From Thalassiosira profunda (Eukaryota; Bacillariophyta; Thalassiosirophyceae; Thalassiosirales; Thalassiosiraceae), in assembly GCA_036939355.1 (NCBI GenBank), contig JALLAP010000364.1, forward strand, positions 1 to 15,415: DNA of 15,415 nt, in the 5' to 3' direction. Positions 1 to 8,112 of this stretch are shown piece by piece; position 1 is the stretch's first letter, and every line of letters starts with the position of its first letter. The translations under genes and the position numbers were made by a program. Under the pieces are notes generated by a model. The model saw nothing but the letters and a program-made list of their open reading frames with translations, had not been told where the DNA came from and ran no database searches.

Positions 1-163
1 AGGCCCGGGGCAACAGCCATCAAATCCAGGTACAGATTTTGTTGTCAACTTGTGTGTGTATCTTTCCTTGCATCCATTTCACGTGCTTACTCCCTTTCAG
101 GCTGGGTTTACTCTCTTGGAAGTCACGTATGATAAGTGCAAGCTATTGCAGCGGGGGTTGCTA
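1..163 (+). other. Possible 3' end of a spliced upstream gene (partial)
   Basis: Bases 30-100 look like an intron: a GTACAG donor after CCAG at 26-29, a pyrimidine-rich tail, and an acceptor ending TTTCAG at 95-100. Its 71-base length matches the verified introns in this window. If it is real, bases 1-29 and the sequence from 101 are exons of a gene entering from the left. Of the three possible frames, two stop soon after the acceptor (near 132 and 163). The third stays open to about 433 and would run antisense into the carrier gene. I cannot choose a frame and recognise no protein. The rest of 1-353 shows nothing else convincing and is probably 3' UTR between convergent genes. Confidence 0.3.
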
Positions 164-353
164 ACAAAGGTTGAGGGAAACAACAACTTAGCGGACGCAA
201 GAAGTATCATATTTCATTGGGATGCAGGCCGCAGTAGACGACGGGATAGGGATGACATAATAACTTCCAATCCGGGCCATTGCAATGCATCTGGAGGGTG
301 GAGGGATGAAAGTGTTCTAAACTGGAGAGTGACCGTTACTGATACCTCAGCAA

Positions 354-1535
354 TCACCGCTTGTGATGTGCCCCAACAATCCCATATATTCGAGCAACTT
401 GCGTCAGCGTTTGTTCGTATGTCAAGAATGTGAATGCTGCCGTTGAAACAGTCTGTATGAGCTTGGCGTTCATTCCCTGAAACAGACCCGGAATGCCTTC
501 CCGCGAAAACTGCTGGCAGAGACAATCCAATGTTCCAGTGTAAGCCTCTTTGTCCGATCCTTCGGAGCTGCGTTCTGGAGAAGAGATGCTCTTTCTTTGC
601 AGACGGAGCAGCACCTGAGCCAGTCTGATAACATAAACACAAAAGAGATATCAGCAAATGAAAAGAATCTATGATTGCAGCATGAGTATATCAGCAGAAA
701 CTCACTGCAGCGGATAGGTCAATACCGTTGCAACTGTTTTCGCCAAGGCGCCCAGTATGAATGCTTCCACGGGTGATAGAGTTGCAATGGTTGGCACACG
801 AGCGTCCCTGCCTCTGGCCACTCGTTTACGGCGGCCCTCCAACAGCAATAAGCGCAAACGGTCATAACAGAAGTGCTGAATGATTGGATTGGAGACCAGC
901 AAGAGCGACGTGCGCGTCCCGTTCCACAACTGGGAGACGCCCTCGTCGCGGGCAATGCGATGCATTATGTTCCACAAAGTTGGACGCCGCTTCCGCAGAA
1001 CGTCATCGGGCAATTTCGACTCCATGATGCGCAGGCTGGCCACCCACAGGGGATTCGATAGCAAGACGTTGATGGCGCCCGCCAGAGACGACGCCAGGAG
1101 GGATTTGCCCATGCTCGATTTGGGCACGAGGGGGCTCCGGCGACGGCCGTTTTGCTCGAGCGACGCCAGGCTTCGCCGCGTGGCTTGCAGTGCGTAGAAG
1201 AAGATTGCATTGGACACCATCAAAGTGGTCGCCATGTGCGACGCGCCTTTGTAGAGCGTTTGTTCCTTGTGCAGCCGCAGGAGGCATTGGAGAATTGTTT
1301 CGTGCGACGCCCGATGCTTTTGATTTTGACCCGGCGACTCGATTTTGATCCAATCCTCGCCTTCCGACCCCTCATCACTGCTATCATCCTTCCCAGCTCC
1401 ATGCGATTGCAGCTCCACCCGAATGCGCTCCAAAGGATAGAAGGCCAATATCGCCAGGGCGCTGCCGAGGGATCCGCCGAGCGCGTGGACGGAGGCAGGG
1501 AGGTGCACCGTCGATGCCGAGGAGGAAGGTGGCAT
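354..1535 (-). CDS. PMP34-like peroxisomal adenine nucleotide/cofactor carrier (SLC25 family)
   Basis: Two exons on the minus strand, 1535-706 and 624-354, with an 81-base GT..AG intron, give 366 residues. Three mitochondrial-carrier repeats are visible. Repeat 1 carries YPLERIR (about residues 33-39). Repeat 2 carries NPLWVASLR (161-169), with Trp where most carriers have Asp/Glu. Repeat 3 carries TYPLQLAQ, with Gln at that position, and the intron splits this Gln codon. The W and Q variants are known from the peroxisomal PMP34/PXN group, which exchanges ATP, NAD or CoA across the peroxisomal membrane, so I place it there rather than in mitochondria. Substrate is not readable. An acidic, Ser-rich insert lies between helices 1 and 2 (about 46-78). 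The frame stays open upstream to 1871, but the Met at 1535 starts just before the first helix and gives the usual carrier length. It is divergent from the Sel1 gene. Confidence 0.88.
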
Positions 1536-1938
1536 ATTATCGCCGCAGATAATGAGCCAGTCGCGAGGGTAGCGACGCCGGCCAATGCGACGAGGATGCC
1601 GGTCGAGATGGGCCGGGCGGGAGAGGAGACGGGGGCGCCAGGAGGTGGCGGGCGGGGACGACGACGGATCGGTTAACTTTGGCTTTGGATTTGGAGCTAT
1701 TTGGAGGCTGGAGGCGGATGGAGGCGGCTTTTGCTCGTGACGGATAATCACGCGTGTACCGACAGAGCGTGACGGCGCTTCCAGCTTCCAGTTCCATTCC
1801 CTCCGCCCCCCGCGACGGTGCCTTGTCCCCCGCTCGGTCTTCGGTCTAGATACCCAGCCGGTGGTGCACATCTTGTGCGCTATAATTTGTCATTTAGTTG
1901 GTGCACGTCGCCTCCTGGTGTGGGCCGAATCCTAGAAA
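1536..1938. promoter_or_regulatory. Divergent intergenic region between carrier and Sel1 gene
   Basis: These 403 bases separate two divergently transcribed genes and must hold both 5' UTRs and promoters. The carrier-side half is G+C- and purine-rich and stays open in the carrier frame. The Sel1-side end is more A+T-rich (around 1870-1900). I see no TATA box I would defend and no other gene. Confidence 0.5.
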
Positions 1939-3035
1939 ATGAGCGCCAATCCCGGCGCTTGCGCCGCCTGTGGCAAGACGGACAATTTGGTGACGTGCGA
2001 ATGCAGCCTCTGCACAGAGAACAAGGGCCGCGTCAAACCAACGAGCTACTGCGACAACAACGGACGTTGCCAAAATTTCCATAAACCAGAGCACGAGCGG
2101 ATGGTGTCACTTGTCGGGTCGTTCGCTAACATGCTCCTCGATGCCAAGAAACGCGAGTGGGAGGAGGCATGTCGGCTGTATGACGGGGATGAGGAACTGT
2201 TCAAAGCCCCGGCGATGGAAGAATGCCCCGTTTGTTGCCTCCCGTTGCCGATCAAAGGGAGCCAGTGGTACTACCAAGCATGTTGCGGCAAAGGTGAGAA
2301 TTGTGGTATTTTGGATGAGGCATTCACTTCCTACTCTAGTCTCTCATCACGTGTCCCCAAGTCATCTGCAATGGATGCATCGTTCAAGTGGATTCTCAGA
2401 CAGAGGAATGCCCTTGTCCATACTGCCGTGTCCCCGCATGCTTGGATCAGCGAGAGTTGATCCCAAGGTTGAAACAGCGTGCGGCGGGTGGCGATGGCGA
2501 GGCCCTCTCTCTTCTGGGAGATGCCCACGACGAAGGCTGGTATGGGCTGGAGAAAGATGCGGAGAAGGCTCTTGAACTCTGGACAGAAGGAGCGGAGCTT
2601 GGCTCGTCGGGGTGTCACTACAAGCTTGGTCTTTCGTACTACAATAAGGAAGATGATGCGGACGCGAGGGAGAAAGCCAGATATCATCTTGGAGAAGCGG
2701 CTATGGCGGGAGTCGTGAGAGCGAGATTTGCGTTGGGACAGCTAGAGCTCAAAGAAGCTATTCGTACTGGGGCGAAAGAAGCCAGAACCCTGAACGGGGT
2801 TTGCGTCCGTCGAGCAGTGAAGCACTGGATGATATCGGCGTCAGTTGGCTGCCAGGACTCCTTGGACAGACTAAAAGATGGCTATCGAGACTATCTCAAG
2901 AAGCATCTTTCCAAGGATGAGTTGGCAGCGACTCTACGGGCTCATAAAGACGCTACCGATGCAATGAAGTCGGATCAGAGGAAGCGGGCCAATTTGACTT
3001 CAGAGGTCCACTATGCCCTCCGCAGCTGCAAATGA
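1939..3035 (+). CDS. Zinc-finger (MYND-like) + RING-like + Sel1-repeat protein
   Basis: Exons 1939-2293 and 2362-3035 with a 68-base intron (GTGAGA..CCCCAAG) give 342 residues. The splice restores a RING-like motif that the unspliced frame breaks: CPVC at 96-99, CCGKVICNGC at 115-124 and CPYC at 137-140. Ahead of it is a Cys/His cluster (C8, C11, C20, C22, C25, C38, C44, H48, H52) like a variant MYND finger. From about 155 to 240 come Sel1-type helical repeats (GEALSLLGDAHDEG, then A-x-KAL-x-LW-x-x-(G/A)-A). A conserved-looking tail (ELAATLRAHKDATDAMKS) follows. Proteins of this architecture are, to my knowledge, expanded in diatoms. The likely role is protein-protein scaffolding, perhaps with ubiquitin-ligase activity, but the substrate is unknown. 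The start is the first Met and begins just before the first zinc ligands. Confidence 0.87.
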
Positions 3036-3490
3036 ACTTCTCGGATGCATGCATTGAGCCGTTGCTTGAAAAACGATCCGCGCAAATGATCGGCCGTATG
3101 GTGGGAAGCTACACTAGTTCGAGCGATTCTCTGCCTTGGCTTGCCTGCGATGTGAACTTTCCTGGAGATCGCCTCGGCAGGGCCGGTTGATTGAGTACAA
3201 TAGCAGTACATTCAATACACCTGAAATAGCTCTTGCGTATCATGTGCATCTCAGCCCTATCAATGGAGCAATAATTCGCTCATACAAAGCGTTTGAGGCG
3301 CAAATTTCGATCCAAGGACACACGCGTGCGTGCCATTCACTGGTGAATGAGGCACATGATGTGAAAATTGCCTCGGGGGATGCGTTGCGTCCGTGAGCCA
3401 GCCTCTCGCGACGAGGGTTCGATGGACGAGCAACGGCGGATGCTATCATAAAACTCGCCCGTTGTCCAAGAACTGCAGGATACCATCAGC
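3036..3490. other. Intergenic region between two tandem + strand genes
   Basis: These 455 bases hold the 3' UTR of the Sel1 gene and the promoter and 5' UTR of the anchored Pro/Ser/Thr-rich gene. Composition is more A+T-rich than the flanking genes. A 10-base palindrome ATGCATGCAT sits at 3045-3054, right after the upstream stop. Short open frames on both strands here look like chance. I see no RNA gene. Confidence 0.45.
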
Positions 3491-5794
3491 ATGGGCAGAA
3501 ACAGAGCCTCCCTTCTCGTGGTAGGCACCGCTCACGTCCTCCTCACCCTGGCGCTCGGCGTGAGCATTGGATACATCGTCGGCCGTAGCAGCATTGGCGG
3601 CAACGATGGCCCTGCGGCGGGAAACTACGATCACCTCCCCGATCAATACGAGGCCTCGAACGCTCCCGAGTCTGAGCTGGGGCTGGCAGCAAACGCCTCG
3701 GCCTTGAGCTTGCAGCGAACGGCCCGCGAGACCCAGGCAAAGTCTCCCATCGACAAGGCTGAAGCTTCGTTGCTCCGCGGGAAGGTGGATGTCACGCCGG
3801 CGCCAGCATCAGCTCCATCGTCGGCGTGGGGCAGCGATGGTCACCGGGCCGCCACGGAGCGTCCTACAAGCGAACTCACGAGGGCCACCCCAAGCCCCTC
3901 CCATTCAGCCACGCCCGCACCGACCCTCGCATCCCCGCCCCAGCCGACTTATTGGCCAACGTACGAGCCCACGGCATCTGCCTCGCCACGTCCCATCACT
4001 TTCTCGCCCTCCGAGGCGCCCACGCGCGGTCCTTCGACTGCGGGTGCTATTACCGAGAGCCCCGCGATTGCTTGCTCCTGCGCCCCGACATTGGAGGATG
4101 GAGCCAATTCACCCACTGCGATACAGACCTCAAGCCCCACCGCCGTTCCTGAAGCGACTTGCGAGCCTCTTCTCGAGGAGACGTGCTGCAGCCAACCCAC
4201 GTCGATGGCCGAAGGCGACCAGGCGAGGGTGTGCCTTGCTCTAGGCTGTTCGTTGAGCGAATGTCCCTCGAGTGTTCCGTCTCGCGAGCCGACGCCAATC
4301 CCTTCGACCGCTGAACCTGCCACCTCGAGCCCCTCGGTCAAACCAACTTCGTCTCCACTCGTCGAGGTCAGTGTGTGTGTGTGTGATTGTGCCTCGCATT
4401 TGATAGTACTGCCCGAGAGCCTTTGTCATTGACGCTCACATCTTGTGCACATGTTCTTTTCTAGACTCCTCAGCCGAGCGCCAACCCGTCTACCGAGTCT
4501 GTCACGACGATCCCTACCAAGCCCACGTACAGAGGCGACGATACTCTGCGCCCCACGTCGCCCTTTCCAACGATGAGCCCCGCCGTCAACAACGAAGCGG
4601 CAACGACGACCAAGACGGCGAGCCCAACCGAGGCAAAGAAGACTTGCAAGCCCTCGCACGAGGCGGCCTGTTGCAATCAGCCTGAGTCGACGCCCGAGGC
4701 GGACAAGGTCCGAGTCTGCGAGGAGCTTGGATGCTCTCTGGCAGAGTGTCCGGAGTCTCCCACTGATGCCCCGACGCCTCGGCCTTCGTCAGCAAGCCTC
4801 GCCACCACCTCGGAGCCCTCTGCAAAGCCCACTTCTCCTCCTTCGAACGAGGTAAGATACCAGTTTGCTCTTTGAGAGAGACCCACGCTTGCATCTCTAA
4901 CAAAGCATTTGCATGCGATAGCCCACCAGCTCGAGCCCGACCCCATCTCCTTCTGCCGAGTCAACGGTGAGAGAAGCATCGTTTTGAAAGCTTCTTCTCT
5001 CTGCCTCGCTCACCATCTTTCTCGCAATGTAGACTCTGCGCCCAAGCTTTGGCCCATCTTCCGAGCCACCCTTCTTCACCACGCTGCCCACCAAGGTACC
5101 GCCCAGCCCACGAGACACTCTGCGCCCAACCACATCCTTTCCTACCGTGAGCCCTATCTCAATCGCCGAAGTCTCGAGCCAGCCTACCTCCGAAGCTACA
5201 CCCGGGAGCACGCCCACCGTCTCGAAGGAGACCACCGCCCCACCGACTCTGCCGGCGCGCCGGGACGATGCATCGACGCAGCAAGATACCGACGTGACGC
5301 ATCTTGGATCGGGCAATCACCGTCCAGTCTACACGAGCAACGTTGAGACGGCCTGCTCCGCGCCAGAGCGAGTGGGTGGCGACGCGTGCGTCCTTCGCTG
5401 CACGGAAACGACCAAGCTGTACGAGGGCAGCACCCTCATGGGCGTTTGGAGTAGCTCGTTCGAGAGTGCGTGTCCCGATGGCGGTGTGGGTGGGCCGTCG
5501 GTGCATTCCATCGAGCATACGATTCGGAACGGGCAATTGAACTCGGCCCGCGCCAGCGCGAAGCCACGGATGAATGAGGACCCCTATCGCGTCTTCCATT
5601 CGTTCGAAAGCGAGCCTGGCAAAGTGCTTGAGGACGCTTCCAAACACTTGTTCAAGGGAAGCGCGAGCGAGGCAGAGTACGATGGGCCGGACGACCAGCT
5701 GGTTTACACGTCCGAGCGTTCATTTGAGATTGGCGAGGACGAGCTGAACGACAATAACGAAGCGCAGAGCGACGACTACTACCCTGACTATTGA
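3491..5794 (+). CDS. Ser/Thr/Pro-rich membrane-anchored or secreted protein with duplicated Cys modules
   Basis: Four exons, 3491-4366, 4465-4851, 4922-4966 and 5033-5794, are joined by three GT..AG introns (98, 70 and 66 bases), all in phase 0. They give 689 residues. An N-terminal hydrophobic stretch (about 7-31) after a short basic start reads as an uncleaved signal anchor or signal peptide. Most of 100-530 is a mucin-like P/T/S-rich stalk, probably heavily O-glycosylated. Two cysteine modules with identical spacing (C-x7-CC-x14-C-x4-C-x4-C) sit at 224-258 and 353-387. TLRPT..FPT.SP blocks recur at about 319-331 and 465-477. The C-terminal 170 residues include a few cysteines and an acidic tail ending YYPDY, without a domain I recognise. 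A cell-wall, frustule-associated or surface role is plausible but inferred. Splice sites were chosen because each restores the same P/T/S-rich frame. Confidence 0.82.
4160..4264 (+). repeat. Cys module, copy 1
   Basis: This is the first of two protein-level repeats in the Ser/Thr/Pro-rich gene. Cysteines fall at residues 224, 232, 233, 248, 253 and 258. A shared core (RVC..LGCSL.ECP) ends the module. It is encoded near the 3' end of exon 1 and flanked by P/T-rich sequence. Confidence 0.8.
4371..4384. repeat. (GT)7 microsatellite in an intron
   Basis: Seven GT units lie four bases inside intron 1 of the Ser/Thr/Pro-rich gene, immediately after the GTCA donor. They are likely length-variable. 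Because they sit next to the donor, changes in length could affect splicing, but that is inference. Confidence 0.9.
4645..4749 (+). repeat. Cys module, copy 2
   Basis: This is the second copy, in exon 2. Cysteines at residues 353, 361, 362, 377, 382 and 387 reproduce the spacing of copy 1 exactly, with the same RVC..LGCSL.ECP core. The exon is flanked by phase-0 introns, so the module could have been duplicated as an exon unit. Confidence 0.8.
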
Positions 5795-5964
5795 ACGGGG
5801 TTGTGAAGTCCAATTGGAACTGTGTGTGTGTTGAATCGAGACCGCCCGGCTTATTACAAGCAATGCTGACTGATAGTTGTGCAACGTGTAGAAAAGAAAG
5901 ATGGGGACTAGAGCGCAAATCATATCTGTGTTGTCAACAACAATGGGCTCTATGTTATCGGAGC

Positions 5965-6780
5965 TTAGAACAGGTACAGCGTGTCGATCAAATGCGTCGA
6001 CGTCGGGCACTGCCTCTTGGGCGGCTGCGCCGATCCCGTCGCAGGCTGGTCCTCATAAAACCCCGACGAACTCTGGAACAACGACACCGCCCCGCGCGCC
6101 ACATCGAACACCGACGAGAACAATCCTGCTGTGGACGATGTGGAGTCGGCAGATGGTGCAGCATCATCATCTGACTCGTAGCACACTCCGCTGCCATCGT
6201 TCAGCGGATCCCAGTCGTCGTCTGCACTAGAAGAAGTCTTCTCCGGAGCCCTCGCGTTGACAGTGGGGGGCGAGAACCGCCCGCCGACCTTGCTCCGCCA
6301 GTATGAGTTGTCGTGCCTCGGTCTTTCTCCTTCCTCCTCGCTTGGCTGGGCGGGGGCGAGGGATTCCCGCATCCGCGCCGCCCTTGCCGCGAGGAGGCGG
6401 TACTCCCGCTTGAACCGCCGGACGTCGTCGGCGCTGTAGTACAGCGCGGGTATGTCGAGGAGGTGGGTGTAGGGGCGGGTGCGGACGGCGGTCACCACCG
6501 AGTCATTGGGGAAGTGGACGCGGAGGGTCGGCCAGTGGGACGGGAGGGCGGTTTTGGTGGAGGAGCGGAGGATGCTTTGGGGCCGGTTGGGGGCGGGTGT
6601 GGAAGATGGCTCGTCGTGAGCGAGGAGGTGGCAGGGGAGGTCTTGAGCGGACGATGGTGGCTCGCTATCCGTGATGGAAGATGCCTCCTCCTGCACCTTG
6701 GCAAGCGAGCTGGGGAGGAGGGCGGGCGCGCGGAGGACGCCGCCGTCCCGGCAGTGTTCGTCTTGGGGTGCTCTGCACAT
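5965..6780 (-). CDS. Uncharacterised protein with SILK- and RVxF-type PP1-docking motifs
   Basis: A single exon encodes 271 residues; no family name is recognised. The first half is low-complexity and polar. SILR at 69-72 fits the PP1-docking SILK pattern ([GS]IL[KR]). RVHF at 87-90 fits the RVxF pattern, in the usual SILK-before-RVxF order. Next comes a dense, probably conserved block at 102-128: RPYT, then DIPALYYSADDVRRFKREYR. After it are acidic/Ser stretches, a short amphipathic segment (about 219-236, GLFSSVFDVARGAVSLF), and the end at LYLF. I infer a regulator or targeting subunit of protein phosphatase 1, acting in the cytosol or nucleus. The frame is open further upstream to 7035, but the Met at 6780 is the first plausible start before the structured part and lies 13 bases from a TTGCAA site. 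It is convergent with the Ser/Thr/Pro-rich gene, 170 bases away. Confidence 0.72.
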   Translation of the reverse strand: MCRAPQDEHCRDGGVLRAPALLPSSLAKVQEEASSITDSEPPSSAQDLPCHLLAHDEPSSTPAPNRPQSILRSSTKTALPSHWPTLRVHFPNDSVVTAVRTRPYTHLLDIPALYYSADDVRRFKREYRLLAARAARMRESLAPAQPSEEEGERPRHDNSYWRSKVGGRFSPPTVNARAPEKTSSSADDDWDPLNDGSGVCYESDDDAAPSADSTSSTAGLFSSVFDVARGAVSLFQSSSGFYEDQPATGSAQPPKRQCPTSTHLIDTLYLF

Positions 6781-7655
6781 GATGTGTTGGTATTGCAATG
6801 TTTCAGTTGGTTTCAGCTCTGCAACTCTGACAGAAAGTGAGAGTGTTGTGAGTTGTGTGCTCGCCTGCTTTGTCGGGTGGCGTGGTGGTTGCTGCAACGT
6901 CGGCCCGCCCAGCCTTTCACGACGCGGGTCTTCGGTCTTCGTGTGGTCGTGAACGCCCTCGCTCGCCTCGACTCGAGCGAGGAGACCCCCAACTTTGGCA
7001 AAAGACCGATTTCTCCGATCGGACACCGTGACCACTGTCCCCTTTTACGAGTTCTTTCTCCTTTGGTTGAATTACGTAGGGGTGACATTCGCCTCCGGTC
7101 GAACGTCGAACGTTGTTTCTGTTACACAATGCAGATATTAGATATCCCCTTTACCTCATTTACATGTCATTTACCCAACCAGGGTAGATAATCACTCACG
7201 GTCGTCTCATTAAAAAGACACATGTCTCGAAGGGCATGCCACAGAGATGACTCCGAGTGACCGACGGCGAAATGCCTCACTTTTGTGAGGGAGTCATCAA
7301 CTCATCGAACCGCCAGCGTCTGGTGCCTCCGTCCCCACCTGTTGGCGTGTTGCTGGTGTGGCCGCCATGCTTCTGCCGCCGACCGAGCGACACCGAGACG
7401 ACAGGAGGCAAAGGGAGGGCTCGATGGAGGAGAGATGCGCATAGGTACAGTCAACTATCTATTCGCACCGCGTGAAGGTGAGTGCTCTTTTGAGCTGCAA
7501 TGTATGCTGCTTTTGACTGCAACTGTACCCTGACCTTGGCATCATTGATTGGTGTTCCATTGTGGATCTGCTGAGTGCTGTCTTTGCAACTTAGCTCACC
7601 GTCTTTGCCCTCAACACCTATCCAACATGAGCAGGCGCATCTATCCCGATAGAGC
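6781..7655. promoter_or_regulatory. Long divergent intergenic region
   Basis: These 875 bases lie between the PP1-docking gene and the small membrane-protein gene. The left part (to about 7035) is open in the former's frame and G+C-rich. The middle (about 7040-7250) is clearly A+T-richer and contains short direct repeats: CATTTAC twice near 7158-7173 and TCGAACG twice near 7097-7110. That makes it the best candidate for core promoters. TTGCAA sites lie at 6793 and 7584. Open frames at 7257-7533 have no convincing protein character and may instead be a 5' UTR exon (see the 7478-7594 intron). I see no RNA gene. Confidence 0.45.
7478..7594 (+). other. Candidate 5' UTR intron
   Basis: A strong donor (GAAG then GTGAGT at 7478) pairs with an acceptor TTTGCAACTTAG ending at 7594, giving 117 bases. 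Removing it would place a 5' UTR exon upstream of the small membrane-protein gene. There is no protein homology to support it, so it rests on splice-site quality and position only. Confidence 0.4.
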
Positions 7656-7659
7656 ATGA
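7627..7659 (+). CDS. Possible uORF (10 codons) overlapping the next start codon
   Basis: An ATG at 7627 opens a 10-codon frame (MSRRIYPDRA) whose TGA shares bases with the ATG of the following gene in an ATGA overlap. If translated it would be a regulatory upstream frame rather than a functional peptide. If the 7478-7594 intron is spliced, the frame continues in phase into upstream sequence. Confidence 0.25.
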   Translation: MSRRIYPDRA

Positions 7660-7916
7660 AGCGCGCCCATCCCTCGTCAACATCTGCCCCGGCGAGCTCC
7701 GCCGCCGCGAGCCTTCGTCGGCCGGCCGCCGTCGCTTCCCTCCTCGCCAGCTTCTCCCTCGGATCGGTCGCGCTCCTCGCCGTCGCCCTCCTGTGGAATG
7801 CGGATTTGGTCTCGGAGGGGGCGCGGACGGTGCATGCCGAACTTGTGGAGAGCCCGCTGCTTCGATTGGTGGCTGCGGTGTGCAATCAGGCAGCGCGGGG
7901 AGGTTGGATGCTGTAG
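7656..7916 (+). CDS. Small predicted single-pass membrane protein
   Basis: This single exon of 86 residues is not recognised as a named family. A basic, Ser/Ala-rich N-terminus (about 1-25, several Arg/Lys and no acidic residue) resembles an organelle-targeting region. A strong hydrophobic helix (about 26-48, ending LLAVALLWN) is followed by a 38-residue tail. Third codon positions are mostly G or C, as in neighbouring genes, which favours coding. An in-frame stop at 7650-7652 directly before the ATG fixes the start. A frame on the opposite strand over the same bases looks like a shadow because it lacks any structured segment. A mitochondrial or plastid membrane location is a guess from the N-terminus. 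It is convergent with the LAMMER kinase, whose stop is 196 bases away. Confidence 0.5.
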   Translation: MKRAHPSSTSAPASSAAASLRRPAAVASLLASFSLGSVALLAVALLWNADLVSEGARTVHAELVESPLLRLVAAVCNQAARGGWML

Positions 7917-8112
7917 TTGGGGATAATAAAGTATCATTTTGATCTTTGGTGATATCCAATGCAACTGCCAACCAAACATAGCGAGAGGTTCTCGATCAAT
8001 ATTCGACAACAACAATGCCTGCCAATGGAGTGCCCATGCAGATAGAGAGATGTCAAACGGTATCTTATCGAAGTAATGCAACTCTGTCGACTGGATTGAA
8101 TACCCTCTGCCT

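Noticed and set aside
50..433. 127-codon plus-strand frame at the left edge
   Set aside because: It starts inside a likely intron and overlaps the carrier's last exon antisense. It was kept only as one possible frame of the left-edge tail.
3136..3396. 86-codon plus-strand frame between the Sel1 and Ser/Thr/Pro-rich genes
   Set aside because: It has no domain, no hydrophobic pattern and mixed third-base use, and it is matched by equally long frames on the other strand.
3400..3435. GGTTCGA resembling a tRNA T-loop
   Set aside because: The flanking bases do not form the T stem, and no anticodon or acceptor stem can be drawn.
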